In this document: positions 1 to 9,889 of the stretch, in pieces
How positions within the stretch are numbered: position 1 is the first letter of the stretch
Layout of the letters: each line of letters starts with the position of its first letter
Source: Porphyromonas uenonis DSM 23387 = JCM 13868
Lineage (GTDB): Bacteria > Bacteroidota > Bacteroidia > Bacteroidales > Porphyromonadaceae
Length of the DNA stretch: 64,000 bases
Reading direction: 5' to 3'
NCBI RefSeq assembly: GCF_000482365.1
Contig: NZ_KI535308.1
Coordinates: forward strand, 121,823-185,822
Made by a program: the position numbers and the translations under genes
Notes under the pieces: generated by a model
Database searches by the model: none
What the model was told of the DNA's origin: nothing
The model's input: only the letters and a program-made list of their open reading frames with translations

Positions 1-163
1 AAAGGCGAATCGCTGTGTTGCTTTCGGGATTCGGCTTCGGTCACATACGGAGGTATGCTCCCTTCAGACCTCACCCTCAGCGCCTTGCGCTTCATTCTTT
101 CTGCAAAGTCAGGACAATCTTGTAAGCAAGATTGTGAGACTGTTGACTTTTGCAACAGTCTCA
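1..163 (+). mobile_element. 175-bp MITE, copy 1 (left end cut by window edge)
   Basis: Nearly identical to the complete copies at 19163-19337 (opposite orientation) and 39244-39418 (same orientation). The left terminal bases GAGACTGTTGCAT lie outside the window; the right end TGCAACAGTCTC is present. The right end holds two adjacent hairpins, CAATCTTG/CAAGATTG and GAGACTGTTG/CAACAGTCTC. It has no transposase, so it would be a non-autonomous element. Confidence 0.8.
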
Positions 164-259
164 TAGGTAGCAAAGCGTCAGTTCTCTCCACGCACGCTTT
201 TTTGAAGCCTCAAGATAACAGTTAACCCTCATCGGAGAGCGGGCTGACTTAGTCGATGG

Positions 260-615
260 CAGGGCTGATGCATTGTAAAAAATGAGCTCGTTTCAATTCC
301 TACCTAGGAATTGCCCAAATTCCTCCGTAGATATTTTTGATTTGCTACCTAGGGAATAAAAAATTCTTCGGACTTATTTTTTGATTCCTCCGAAGTTTCA
401 TTTGATTCCTCCGAAGAATTTTTTATTTCCTAGGTAGGAATTGGGGGAATTCCTAGGTAGCTATTTGGCAAATTCCTAGGTAGGAATTCAATTCTTCGGG
501 AGAAAGATGTAATCAGAGAGGATCCGTAGCCACTCTATAGTGATGCTCGAACTGCGTATCTCTAGTTATCGTCATGCGCAGCTTCTAGACGGCAGGTTAT
601 CAGGCATCAGCCCTG
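260..615 (+). mobile_element. 356-bp modular MITE-like element, copy 1
   Basis: It is bounded by a perfect 12-bp inverted repeat, CAGGGCTGATGC (260-271) and GCATCAGCCCTG (604-615). The core (about 295-505) is a chain of roughly nine modules of 21-24 bp built on AATTCCT-AGGAATT or ATTCCTCCGAAG palindromes. A second copy lies inverted at 20153-20507, and similarity between them runs through core and flanks. Just outside the ends there is an imperfect direct repeat, CTGACTTAGTCG and CTAACTTAGTCG. No protein is encoded. It resembles in design the tandem-repeat-cored MITEs reported in P. gingivalis; that link is inference. Confidence 0.75.
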
Positions 616-637
616 GCTAACTTAGTCGGGGAGCCTA

Positions 638-664
638 TTTGTATCGCTTATTTTGCTAACTTTG
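638..664 (+). promoter_or_regulatory. Possible promoter for the GNAT-parE operon
   Basis: A good Bacteroidota -7 element, TAACTTTG, lies at 657-664. A TTTG at 638-641 would serve as the -33 box, but the spacer is only 15 bp rather than about 19. Transcription would start about 40 bp before the ATG at 709. Confidence 0.35.
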
Positions 665-708
665 TCGCCAGAGCAGTAACAGCAGCAATCAAACCATAAG
701 CTTAAATC

Positions 709-1836
709 ATGGCAGTAGAAATCAGACAAATAGATGGACGCAAGGAGCTGAAGAAGTTTGTTGAGTTCAACCTTGAGCTGTACAAAAACAATCCCTATCA
801 CGTCCCTGGCATCATCAAGGATGAGATAGACCTACTGGATAAGGACAAGAATCCCTCCTTCGATGTATGTGAGGCTGCCTACTTTCTGGCCTACAAGGAT
901 GGCAAGATCGTAGGGCGCATCGCGGGTATCATCAACCATAAGGCAAACGAGACGTGGAATCAAAACTACGCACGCTTTGGTTTCGTTGACTTCATCAATG
1001 ATGACGAGGTGGTCGACAAGCTCTTTGAGACTGTCGAGCAGTGGGGTCGTAACAAGGGCATGGACTACATACACGGGCCGATGTCCTTCACCGATATGGA
1101 TCAGGAGGCGATGCTCGTGGAGGGCTTTGACCAGATGGGTACGACCGTAGGACTATACAACTACGCTTACTACCCCAAGCAGCTGGAGCGACTAGGCTAT
1201 GCCAAGAGTACAGACTGGAAGGAGTACCTGATCAAGATCCCTAAGGAGATCCCTGAGAAGCATCAGCGCATTGCTAATCTGGTGAAGGAGAAGTATGGTC
1301 TCAAGGTGGTTAAGTACAAGAGCCGCAAGGAGATTATGTCTCACGCTGAAGAAATCTTTACCACGCTCAATAAGGCTTACGCACCGCTCTACGGCTTTAG
1401 CGAGTTGTCGTCCGCACAGATGGAGTACTATGCCAAAGCCTACCTACCATTACTACGTCTAGACTTCTTTACCGCTATCGTCCGAGAGCGTGACCAGCAG
1501 ATGATTGCCTTCGCTATCACGATGCCCAACCTGAGCAAGGCGATGCGCGCTGCCAAAGGACGGCTCTACCCCTTTGGCTTCATACCTCTACTGAATGCGC
1601 TCAAGACCCCGCCCAAGGTGGTCGACCTCTACCTCATAGGTATACTCCCTGAGTATCAAAACAAGGGAATCAATGCGCTGATCTTTGCTGACCTGATACC
1701 GATCTACAACAAGCTAGGTGTCGAAACCGCTGAGAGCAATCCTGAACTGGAGACTAATATGGCGGTACAGCTGCAGTGGAGCTACTTCGAGCGTAAGCAC
1801 CACAAGACGCGCCGTGTCTTCATCAAGGAGCTCTAA
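709..1836 (+). CDS. GNAT-family N-acetyltransferase-like protein
   Basis: A 375-residue soluble protein with no signal peptide or membrane segment. The C-terminal half carries an acetyl-CoA-binding-like segment (IGILPEYQNKGINALIF, around residues 305-320) typical of motif A of GNAT enzymes, followed by AESNPELETN. This long single-gene form is common in Bacteroidota and its substrate is unknown. The ATG at 709 is the first in frame, and no strong Shine-Dalgarno is visible, as is usual in this phylum. It is probably the first gene of the run to rpoN and the DUF5686 gene; parE follows after 27 bp. The family call is reasonably safe; any specific acetylation target would be speculation. Confidence 0.7.
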   Translation: MAVEIRQIDGRKELKKFVEFNLELYKNNPYHVPGIIKDEIDLLDKDKNPSFDVCEAAYFLAYKDGKIVGRIAGIINHKANETWNQNYARFGFVDFINDDEVVDKLFETVEQWGRNKGMDYIHGPMSFTDMDQEAMLVEGFDQMGTTVGLYNYAYYPKQLERLGYAKSTDWKEYLIKIPKEIPEKHQRIANLVKEKYGLKVVKYKSRKEIMSHAEEIFTTLNKAYAPLYGFSELSSAQMEYYAKAYLPLLRLDFFTAIVRERDQQMIAFAITMPNLSKAMRAAKGRLYPFGFIPLLNALKTPPKVVDLYLIGILPEYQNKGINALIFADLIPIYNKLGVETAESNPELETNMAVQLQWSYFERKHHKTRRVFIKEL

Positions 1837-1863
1837 TCTCTTCCTTTACTTACCCTCACCTTC

Positions 1864-3885
1864 ATGCCGACACAAGAACCACTAAATAACCCAGACCTGC
1901 TATCCCCCAGCGCAGTAGCGGGGTACACCGAGGAGGACTTTCGGACGCTCTCCTGGAGCGAGCATATCCGCAAGCGTCCTGGTATGTATATCGGTAAGCT
2001 CGGTGATGGTACGCAGGCGGACGACGGTATCTACATCCTCATCAAGGAGGTGATAGACAACTCCATCGATGAGTTTGTCATGGGTGTGGGTAGTGAGATA
2101 CGCATCACGATAGAGAGCGAGACAAACGAGGTGCAGATACGAGACTACGGTCGAGGCATCCCGCTCGGTAAGCTCGTTGATGCGACCTCTAAGATGAATA
2201 CGGGCGCCAAGATCGACTCGCAAGCCTTCAAGAAGTCGGTCGGTCTAAACGGTGTCGGTCTCAAAGCGGTCAATGCGCTCTCCTCGACCTTTACCGTCCA
2301 GAGCTGGCGCGAGGGGGAGACCTCTTCAGTCACCTACGAGCGGGCTGAGATGGTCGCTCATACACCAGCGGAGCCATGGGAGGACAAGGAGGAGCACGGC
2401 ACATTGGTCTCCTTTACGCCAGACGCTGAGGTCTTTCGCAACTCACACTACGACCTCCGCCATGTGGAGGCGCTCGTGCGCAACTACTGCTACCTCAACA
2501 CGGGGCTGACACTCTACCTCAACGATAAGAAATATGTAAGCCGTCACGGGCTACAGGACTTCCTCTCAGACACCATCACGGGCGATCCGCTCTACCCAAT
2601 CATACGTCTCACGGGACCCGACATAGAGGTCGCTATCACACACATTGAGCAGTACGGGGAGGAGTTTTACAGCTTTGTCAATGGTCAGTACACCACACAA
2701 GGAGGTACCCACTTGACAGCCTTTCGCGAGCAGGTGGCTCGTGTGATCAAGGAGTTTTCGGGCAAGGGCTTTGAGTACGGGGACATTCGCTCTGGCATGG
2801 CGGCGGCGATCAGCATTCGCATCATCGAGCCTGAGTTCGAGAGTCAGACGAAGATCAAGCTTGGCTCCAAGGAGATGGTGCCCCAAGACCCGATGTTTGA
2901 GCATGAACCGTTGCGGGGCGTGACGGTACAGAAGTTTGTCGGCGACTTCCTCAAGGAGAAGCTCGACAACTACCTCCACATGCACCCCGAGATCTCCGAA
3001 GTGATGCTCCAGACGATCCAAGCCAACGAGCGTGAGCGCAAAGCGATGAGTGGCGTGACCAAGCTGGCGCGTGAGCGTGCTAAGAAGGCTAGCCTGCACA
3101 ATAAGAAGCTACGTGACTGCACCGAGCACTACAACGATCCGAAGGCTAAGAACCCCGAGCTGACCAGTATCTTTATCACGGAGGGTAACTCGGCTAGTGG
3201 ATCGATCACGCAGAGCCGAGATGCGCGCTACCAAGCGGTCTTTAGCTTGCGAGGCAAACCGCTCAACAGCTACGGGCTGAGCAAGAAGGTGGTCTATGAG
3301 AACGAAGAGTTTAACCTCCTTCAGGCTGCGCTCAACATCGAGGACGGCCTCGACGGCTTGCGCTATAACCGTGTGATCATCGCTACCGATGCCGATGATG
3401 ACGGTATGCACATACGACTCCTGACGCTGACCTTCTTCTTGCAGTTCTTTCCCGAGCTGGTGCGGCGTGGGCACGTCTACATATTGGAGACACCGCTCTA
3501 CCGTGTCTCGCTCCCAGCCAAGCGTAAGAAGAGTATCACGGCACGTGTTGCCTCAGCGGGTAAGAAGAAGGGCGGCAAGAAAGCGGCCATCGAGCCAGCG
3601 TCTGAGGCGGAGACCTCAGCCTACTGCTACAGTGACCAGGAGCTCAATGCGGCTGTCGAGCGGATGGGAGCTTCGGCTCAGATCACCCGCTTCAAGGGTT
3701 TGGGAGAGATCAGCGCCAATGAGTTTAAGGAGCTGATCACGGAGGAAAACATCAAGCTCCGTCAGGTGTCGCTCCGCAAGGAGGACAATCTCAAGCGAAT
3801 GCTCCACTTCTACATGGGCAAGAACACGCCCGACCGTCAAGACTTTATCATAGACAACCTAGTCATCGACGAGGAGATCGTCTAA
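1864..3885 (+). CDS. parE: DNA topoisomerase IV subunit B (ParE)
   Basis: A 673-residue ATPase subunit of type II topoisomerase that acts with ParC to unlink replicated chromosomes. The GHKL ATPase motifs are visible: EVIDNSIDE (62-70), DYGRGIP (94-100) and [10 protein letters not shown] (127-136). The TOPRIM domain has EGNSASGS from residue 440 and DADDDG at 509-514, so the usual EGDSA reads EGNSA. The C-terminal part has FKGLGE. A lysine-rich insert (about 556-580) precedes the tail. It is ParE rather than GyrB by analogy with the Bacteroidota form, which has the sequence [13 protein letters not shown] in TOPRIM and lacks the long GyrB insert. It lies 27 bp after the GNAT gene and 28 bp before coaD. 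Confidence 0.93.
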   Translation: MPTQEPLNNPDLLSPSAVAGYTEEDFRTLSWSEHIRKRPGMYIGKLGDGTQADDGIYILIKEVIDNSIDEFVMGVGSEIRITIESETNEVQIRDYGRGIPLGKLVDATSKMNTGAKIDSQAFKKSVGLNGVGLKAVNALSSTFTVQSWREGETSSVTYERAEMVAHTPAEPWEDKEEHGTLVSFTPDAEVFRNSHYDLRHVEALVRNYCYLNTGLTLYLNDKKYVSRHGLQDFLSDTITGDPLYPIIRLTGPDIEVAITHIEQYGEEFYSFVNGQYTTQGGTHLTAFREQVARVIKEFSGKGFEYGDIRSGMAAAISIRIIEPEFESQTKIKLGSKEMVPQDPMFEHEPLRGVTVQKFVGDFLKEKLDNYLHMHPEISEVMLQTIQANERERKAMSGVTKLARERAKKASLHNKKLRDCTEHYNDPKAKNPELTSIFITEGNSASGSITQSRDARYQAVFSLRGKPLNSYGLSKKVVYENEEFNLLQAALNIEDGLDGLRYNRVIIATDADDDGMHIRLLTLTFFLQFFPELVRRGHVYILETPLYRVSLPAKRKKSITARVASAGKKKGGKKAAIEPASEAETSAYCYSDQELNAAVERMGASAQITRFKGLGEISANEFKELITEENIKLRQVSLRKEDNLKRMLHFYMGKNTPDRQDFIIDNLVIDEEIV

Positions 3886-3913
3886 GTCTCCCCAGCTAGC
3901 TTAGCAGACAGAT

Positions 3914-4378
3914 ATGAAGCGTATCGGATTCTTTGCGGGTTCCTTTGACCCCTTTACACTAGGGCATGCGGACATTGTGGCACGTGCTCTCAAGATCTTC
4001 GACGAGGTGGTCATAGGTATCGGCACGCACCCAACGAAAAAGCCGTTCTTCAGCTCTGAGCAGCGCGCTCTACAGATAGAGACCGTCTATGCGCAGGAGC
4101 CTCGTGTCCGTGTCGTGAGCTATAGCGGTATGACTATCGAGGCGGCGAAGCAGTGTGGCGCACAGTTTCTCATACGTGGCGTACGCTCCACGAGCGACTT
4201 CGAGTACGAGCAGAGTATCTCTCAGATCAATGACCATCTGAACGGACCTATGACCGTACTCCTCTTTGGAGCGCAAGGGCTGCTCCACATCTCTAGCTCT
4301 ATGGTACGGGAGCTCCTGAGCTGGAATCTAGATGTGTCTGACTACGTACCCAGTGGCATGCCTTTGACTTTTGACTAA
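3914..4378 (+). CDS. coaD: Phosphopantetheine adenylyltransferase (CoaD)
   Basis: A 154-residue enzyme, normal for the family, that transfers AMP from ATP to 4'-phosphopantetheine in the penultimate step of coenzyme A synthesis. The nucleotidyltransferase signature is complete: GSFDPFTLGH (9-18, with TxGH), LIRGVRSTSDFEYE in the middle, and ISSSMVREL near 126-134. The start MKRIGFFAGSFDP matches the family start. It sits between parE and murF with gaps of 28 and 24 bp, so co-transcription is likely. Confidence 0.95.
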   Translation: MKRIGFFAGSFDPFTLGHADIVARALKIFDEVVIGIGTHPTKKPFFSSEQRALQIETVYAQEPRVRVVSYSGMTIEAAKQCGAQFLIRGVRSTSDFEYEQSISQINDHLNGPMTVLLFGAQGLLHISSSMVRELLSWNLDVSDYVPSGMPLTFD

Positions 4379-4402
4379 TTAGCTATCTCCTATCCTCTCA
4401 CT

Positions 4403-5773
4403 ATGCGACAATCAGCTGACATCAATCATATCTACGACCTACTCCTCCAGAGCGACGGTATCTGCACTGACACGAGACATCTGCGTCCCGACTCGCTCTT
4501 CGTATCGCTACGAGGAGCCCACTTCGATGGCAATCGCTTCGCTGCAGATGCCCTCAAGCAGGGCTGCAAGTATGCTCTCGTTGACGACCTTAGCTATATA
4601 GATGAGGTCGAGGAAGCCGACCTTCGGGAGAGGCTCATCTACTACAAGGACGGAGGCTTTGAGGCGCTCCACGAGCTGGCGCTCCTTCATAGGGCGAAGT
4701 CCGAGGCGACCTTCATAGCGATCACGGGGACCAATGGCAAGACGACCACCAAGGAGCTGGTCGCTGCGGTCTTGTCCGCCAAGTATCGGGTGCATGCTAC
4801 GCAGGGGAACTACAACAACGAGATAGGCGTCCCGCTTACCCTGCTACAAGTTCGCCCCGAGCATCAGTTTGTCATCGTCGAGCTCGGCGCTTCGCACATC
4901 GGAGACATAGCTTCGCTCTGCAAGCTGGCTCAGCCGCAGTACGGCATCATTACGAATGTAGGGCGGGCTCATCTCTCAGGCTTTGGCACGCCCGAGGGAG
5001 TGGTCAAGGCTAAGAGCGAGCTGTACGCTTATCTGCGAGAGCACGGCGGACAAGCCTTCTGCAATGGCGAGGACAAGACGCTCATCAGCAACCTCAATGG
5101 ACTGCCCACGGTCTACTACAACGGCACCTCTTCCCCACGCATCACGGGCTCCGTACTCCCCACCGATGAGTCCGGACTGCTAAAGATAGAGTGGCGTGAC
5201 CAGGAGACTGGTGAGAGCTATCAGCTAGCGACAAAGTTAGTCGGCGACTACAACCTCAACAACATACTCGCAGCCATCACCGTGGGACTACACTTCGGCT
5301 TAGATCCGAAGACGATCAATGAGGCTGTGACCAATTACCAGCCACACAATGAGCGGTCACAAGTCCTTCCCCCGACAGCGCAAGGCAACCGCGTCATCCT
5401 CGACTGCTACAACGCCAATCCCTCCAGCATGGAGGTGGCGCTCAGCAGCTACTTCACGATGGACTCGCAGGGGCTCAACCGCATGCTCATCCTCGGCGAC
5501 ATGAACGAGCTCGGAGACGCTGCCGAGAGCGAGCATATCACCGTCATCAGACAGATACAGAGCTATCTCCTGCGCTATCCTAAGATGGTCACTTACTTCT
5601 GCGGGCCCAACTTCTTTGCTCTGCAGGCTCGCTACGGGAGCGAGCACTTCATCTTCTTCCCCTCAGCAACCGCTCTCAAGCAATACTTCACCAGACACCA
5701 ACCGCAGCACAGCTTTATCCTGATCAAAGGCTCTAACTCGCACCATCTCTCGTCTATTGCGGAGCTATGCTAA
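4403..5773 (+). CDS. murF: UDP-N-acetylmuramoyl-tripeptide--D-alanyl-D-alanine ligase (MurF)
   Basis: A 456-residue cytoplasmic Mur ligase that adds D-Ala-D-Ala to the UDP-MurNAc tripeptide, ending nucleotide-precursor synthesis for peptidoglycan. It shows the three-part design: an N-terminal substrate domain (ICTDTRHLRPDSLFVSLRG), a central ATPase domain with the P-loop GTNGKTT (109-115) and NYNNEIGVPLTLL, which is diagnostic for MurF, and a C-terminal domain with DCYNANPSSM and LGDMNELG. Its stop overlaps the start of rpoN by 7 bp, indicating translational coupling. Confidence 0.95.
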   Translation: MRQSADINHIYDLLLQSDGICTDTRHLRPDSLFVSLRGAHFDGNRFAADALKQGCKYALVDDLSYIDEVEEADLRERLIYYKDGGFEALHELALLHRAKSEATFIAITGTNGKTTTKELVAAVLSAKYRVHATQGNYNNEIGVPLTLLQVRPEHQFVIVELGASHIGDIASLCKLAQPQYGIITNVGRAHLSGFGTPEGVVKAKSELYAYLREHGGQAFCNGEDKTLISNLNGLPTVYYNGTSSPRITGSVLPTDESGLLKIEWRDQETGESYQLATKLVGDYNLNNILAAITVGLHFGLDPKTINEAVTNYQPHNERSQVLPPTAQGNRVILDCYNANPSSMEVALSSYFTMDSQGLNRMLILGDMNELGDAAESEHITVIRQIQSYLLRYPKMVTYFCGPNFFALQARYGSEHFIFFPSATALKQYFTRHQPQHSFILIKGSNSHHLSSIAELC

Positions 5774-7245
5774 AGAATCGGCAGCAACAGCAACTAGAGC
5801 AGCGCCAGACCCTCACCGCCCGGCAGATACAGCAGATACAACTGCTGGAACTACCTGTCACCGAGCTGGAGCAGCGCATCAGTGCTGAGATCGAGCGCAA
5901 CCCCGCCCTCGAAGAGGCTTACACCGCTCGTGACGATTCCAATGAAAGCAACGCAACCAACGAGCAAGTCGACTCTTCCCTAAGCCAATCTGACCAAGAT
6001 CGGCTCGAAGCGCGCAACGAGTTCGGCAATGACGACGAGATCCCAGCTTATCGGCTGAGGATGATCGCCGAGAGAGAGCAGCAGCGCGAGGAGATACCCT
6101 TTGCCGCTCACGGACTCTCCCTCACGGACTACCTCGACAACCAACTCTCCACCCTAGAGCTCACCGAGCGGCAGCAGTTGCTCGTACCTTATATAGTAGG
6201 CAACCTCCGTGAGGACGGTTACCTAGACCGCTCGCTCCCGCTCATCGCTCAGGATCTACTCCTCAAAGAGGGCATCGACGCCTCCGAGCAGGAGCTCGCC
6301 GAGCTACTCCAGATCATTCAGAGCTTAGACCCTCCAGGCGTAGGAGCTAGGACGCTACAAGAGTGCTTACTACTGCAGCTGCACCGCATGGAGCAGAGCG
6401 AGACCGTGGTCAATGCGGAGAAGATCGTCTCTAGCTACTTCGATGACTTTGCTTACAAACGGTTCGAGCGACTCACCAAGCGAGGCTTTGATCAAAAGCA
6501 GCTCGAGGCCGTGTCGTCGCTCATTCACCAGCTCTCGCCCAAACCCGGCAACGGCTTTGACTCCTCTGCAGAGACCCTCCTTTCGAAAGTCACACCCGAC
6601 TTCATTATCACCGAGCATGAAGGCGAGCTCACCCTGACCCTCACCGACCAGCGCGAGATACCCGCCCTCACCGTGTCGCCAAGCTACAAGCAGATGATCG
6701 CCGACTACCGTGATGCCTCAACCAGCGAGCGAGCCAAGCTCAAGGAGACAATCCAGTACACCCGCGACCGAGTCAAGGACGCCGAGTGGTTCATCTCCGC
6801 TCTGCAGCAGCGTTACGACACCCTCCGCACGACCATGACCATCATCATGACATTGCAGCGAGACTTCTTCCTCTCAGGCGACATCGTAGACTTGCGCCCC
6901 ATGATCCTCAAGGACGTTGCCGAGCTAGCCCGACTAGACATCAGCACCATCTCACGTGTCAGCAATAGCAAGTACGTGCAGTGCCAGTGGGGCATCTACC
7001 CCGTCAAGTTCTTCTTTAGCGAAAGCATGCAGGCAAAGGACGGTAGCGATGTCTCCACCAAAGTGATCAAAGATTGCCTCAAGCAAATCATTGATGGGGA
7101 AGATCCACGCCAGCCACTCACAGACGACCAACTCACAGAGGAGCTCTCACGCCAGGGCTATGACATAGCGCGCCGCACCACGGCTAAGTATCGACAGCAA
7201 CTCGGGCTCCCCACAGCTCGCTTGCGTCGCAAGCTGACTAAGTAA
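5767..7245 (+). CDS. rpoN: RNA polymerase sigma-54 factor (RpoN)
   Basis: A 492-residue sigma factor for -24/-12 promoters, which needs AAA+ activators. Region I is glutamine-rich (LEQRQTLTARQIQQIQLLELP near the N-terminus), followed by an acidic region II, the core-binding domain, a helix-turn-helix (LDISTISRVSNSKYVQ) and the RpoN box ARRTTAKYR at 468-476, which recognises the -24 element (consensus ARRTVAKYR). The ATG at 5767 overlaps murF. No sigma-54 activator lies in the window. Linkage to cell-wall and coenzyme A genes is positional, not proof of function. Confidence 0.95.
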   Translation: MLKNRQQQQLEQRQTLTARQIQQIQLLELPVTELEQRISAEIERNPALEEAYTARDDSNESNATNEQVDSSLSQSDQDRLEARNEFGNDDEIPAYRLRMIAEREQQREEIPFAAHGLSLTDYLDNQLSTLELTERQQLLVPYIVGNLREDGYLDRSLPLIAQDLLLKEGIDASEQELAELLQIIQSLDPPGVGARTLQECLLLQLHRMEQSETVVNAEKIVSSYFDDFAYKRFERLTKRGFDQKQLEAVSSLIHQLSPKPGNGFDSSAETLLSKVTPDFIITEHEGELTLTLTDQREIPALTVSPSYKQMIADYRDASTSERAKLKETIQYTRDRVKDAEWFISALQQRYDTLRTTMTIIMTLQRDFFLSGDIVDLRPMILKDVAELARLDISTISRVSNSKYVQCQWGIYPVKFFFSESMQAKDGSDVSTKVIKDCLKQIIDGEDPRQPLTDDQLTEELSRQGYDIARRTTAKYRQQLGLPTARLRRKLTK

Positions 7246-7252
7246 CTCAATC

Positions 7253-9889
7253 ATGCCAGTCAAGCGTAGCTACCGTCTCCTGCTCTGGAGCTTCCTGTGC
7301 CTCCTCCCCACCCTGCTCCCCGCACAGATCATCAGCACCACCACCATCTCGGGCATTCTATACGACCGAGAGACCGGAGAGCCGATCCCCTACGCCACCA
7401 TCTCCACCGAGACACGCCAGAGCGTCACCGGAACCGCCAGTAATGACAAGGGCGCCTTCACCATCAAGCTACAGCAAGAGCTCATCGCCACAGACTCCAT
7501 CGCACTACAGATCAATTGTTTGGGCTACGAAGGTTGCACACTGCTCTTGGACAAATACCAAGATCACGAACTAGGTCGCATCCCCCTCTTCCGAAAAGAA
7601 ACGGTCATGGAGACGGTCGTCGTCAAGCCCAAGAAAGAGCGTTACCGACGCAAGGGCAATCCCGCCGTAACCATCATGCGACAGGTGATGCAGCACAAAG
7701 AGCGCAACCATCTATCCGCCCTACCAGACTACTCCTACCAGCTCTACCAGAAGACCCTCCTCGCTCAGGGCGACATCACACGAGGCAAAGGCTACTGGGG
7801 CATCCCCAAGTGGCGTATGAAGAGCTTCGTCGACAGCTCTGCTCTCGCCAGGACACCCATCCTCCCCTTCTCCCTACGTGAGCGACACATCGTCTACGCA
7901 CAGCAAGGCGGGCACCCAGAGAACCCGCTACTCCTCGGCACACGACACAGTGGGGTCGAACAGATTGTCGACGAGGGACTGCTATCAAGCAATATAGATG
8001 CCCTCCTCGCTCCCGTAGACATCTACGACAACGATCTGCCACTTCTCTCCAAAGAGATCATCGGTCCCCTGCACTCTCAGCTCGGCATCACCTTCTACAA
8101 GTACTATCTCCTAGACACCATCCCAGACGCCTCGGGCAATCCCTGCTATCAGATACAGTTCGTACCGATCGAGATGCGTGACGCAGGCTTTTCGGGTACG
8201 CTACTGGTAGACACCGTGGACTACAGCATCCACCGAGTAGAGATGCGCCTCCCCACCACAGCCAACGTCAACTGGGTAGACCGCCTAGAGATTACCATCG
8301 ACTACGCCCCGCAGAGCATCACACGATCAGACGGACGGCCCGACACCCTATGGCTCCCCGAGCGACAGCGCCTTGATGCACTCTTTCGCGTATCCAAGCG
8401 ACTAGACATCTCAGCCTTAGCTCGCGTCACCTCCATCTACAGCCACTACAATACAGGCGCCACAGCGCTACGACCGGAGGTACTCGACCCTCGTCTCCTC
8501 CTCCCCGCCGACACGCTCCAGCAACTCATGACACGCGTCATCGACGACTACGGTCTGGTCATTCGCCCCGAGCCGATCGACTCCACCGAGCAGCGCGCCA
8601 CACGGCTTGTCGACTATATCCTCCACGACCCTGGGTACAAGTTCTTTTCGCTATGCGCCAGGATGGCTTCCGTAGGCTTTATCCCGATACCCGCTGAGCC
8701 ACTACACCGTGAGCGTGTCTATGTAGATCTCGGTCCCCTAGAGACCCTCATCAGTGCCAACCTGATCGAGGGCGTACGGCTGCGCCTCGGGGGTATGACC
8801 ACGGCCAGACTGCACAACCAGCTCTTTGCCGAGGGATATGTCACCTATGGCTTTAAGGACAAAAAGTGGAAGTACTACGCCCGACTCATCTATGCTACTA
8901 AGCCTAAGGAACTACATCCCCACAACTACCCACGAAACAACTTTGCGCTCTCCATACGCAACGACCTCTTCTTCCCAGGAGAAGAGAGTTACGGACTTTA
9001 CAAAGATGGCATCGCCTCCATCTTTGGCACCTACACCATCACACGGCGCTACTATGGACTAGATATAAAGGCCTCGCACGAGATAGACTGGTCGCCTAGC
9101 CTCTACTCCAATATATGGGTCGACTACCAGCGCCAGCGACCCACAGGCACGCTCCACTACTATACGATCGATGACGAGGGCAAGCAGTACGAAGTCCACG
9201 AACTACGACAGACCGAGATCGGAGCCTCACTCAGCTGGACGCCTGGACGCACGCCCTACTCAGGCCGCAAGCCCGGCAGCATCGTATCGGCAGACATCTA
9301 CAAGCCCTCCTTCACAATCACTGGATCGGTCTACCCACGAGGCCTATGGGGCAACGACCAGACCCACGGCGCGCTCCATCTAGCCTACAGCCAGAGACTG
9401 TATCTCAGCATATTTGGCGCACTCGACATAACCCTCCAGAGTGGAATCGCTCTAGGCAATACCCCGCAGTCACAGCTCTTCACGCCCTATGGCAATCGCG
9501 CTTGGCTACTCGTCCCCGACGCCTTCCAGACCATACAGCCACTAGAGTTCATCGCCGACAAATACCTTGACTTCAAGCTCCTCTATCGTATGGAGGGCTT
9601 GCTCTTCAACCGTATCCCGCTCGTCAAACGACTCGGACTGCGAGAGCTCGTCGGCATCCACGGCTACTGGGGCGACACATCGCCACGGCACATCACCCCG
9701 CGTCCTGGGCAAATCCTCCTCCCCACCTACGCCGAGCCTATGCGCAATGACCTACACCTAGAGCTATCGGCCGGGCTGAGCAACATCTTTAAGGTGCTCT
9801 CCGTCCAATACTTCTACCGCGTCACAGGCCGTGGGCTCCCCACACGTCAGCGCCACTCCGTCCGCCTCGGCATCTCTGTCTCCTTCTGA
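7253..9889 (+). CDS. DUF5686 family outer-membrane protein with carboxypeptidase-like regulatory domain
   Basis: An 878-residue exported protein. A signal peptide (about 1-24, ending LLPAQ) precedes a carboxypeptidase-regulatory-like beta-sandwich (about 30-115: ISGILYDRETGEPIPYATI). A basic linker VVVKPKKERYRRKGNPA is characteristic of the DUF5686 family. The C-terminal half is rich in alternating aromatic beta strands and ends in Phe (VRLGISVSF), as in outer-membrane barrels. The plug expected of a TonB-dependent transporter is not recognisable. It begins 7 bp after rpoN and ends the operon; the function is unknown. Confidence 0.75.
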   Translation: MPVKRSYRLLLWSFLCLLPTLLPAQIISTTTISGILYDRETGEPIPYATISTETRQSVTGTASNDKGAFTIKLQQELIATDSIALQINCLGYEGCTLLLDKYQDHELGRIPLFRKETVMETVVVKPKKERYRRKGNPAVTIMRQVMQHKERNHLSALPDYSYQLYQKTLLAQGDITRGKGYWGIPKWRMKSFVDSSALARTPILPFSLRERHIVYAQQGGHPENPLLLGTRHSGVEQIVDEGLLSSNIDALLAPVDIYDNDLPLLSKEIIGPLHSQLGITFYKYYLLDTIPDASGNPCYQIQFVPIEMRDAGFSGTLLVDTVDYSIHRVEMRLPTTANVNWVDRLEITIDYAPQSITRSDGRPDTLWLPERQRLDALFRVSKRLDISALARVTSIYSHYNTGATALRPEVLDPRLLLPADTLQQLMTRVIDDYGLVIRPEPIDSTEQRATRLVDYILHDPGYKFFSLCARMASVGFIPIPAEPLHRERVYVDLGPLETLISANLIEGVRLRLGGMTTARLHNQLFAEGYVTYGFKDKKWKYYARLIYATKPKELHPHNYPRNNFALSIRNDLFFPGEESYGLYKDGIASIFGTYTITRRYYGLDIKASHEIDWSPSLYSNIWVDYQRQRPTGTLHYYTIDDEGKQYEVHELRQTEIGASLSWTPGRTPYSGRKPGSIVSADIYKPSFTITGSVYPRGLWGNDQTHGALHLAYSQRLYLSIFGALDITLQSGIALGNTPQSQLFTPYGNRAWLLVPDAFQTIQPLEFIADKYLDFKLLYRMEGLLFNRIPLVKRLGLRELVGIHGYWGDTSPRHITPRPGQILLPTYAEPMRNDLHLELSAGLSNIFKVLSVQYFYRVTGRGLPTRQRHSVRLGISVSF

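Noticed and set aside
2566-3099. 177-codon frame on the minus strand inside parE
   Set aside because: It is a shadow of parE, lacks recognisable motifs and has no promoter.
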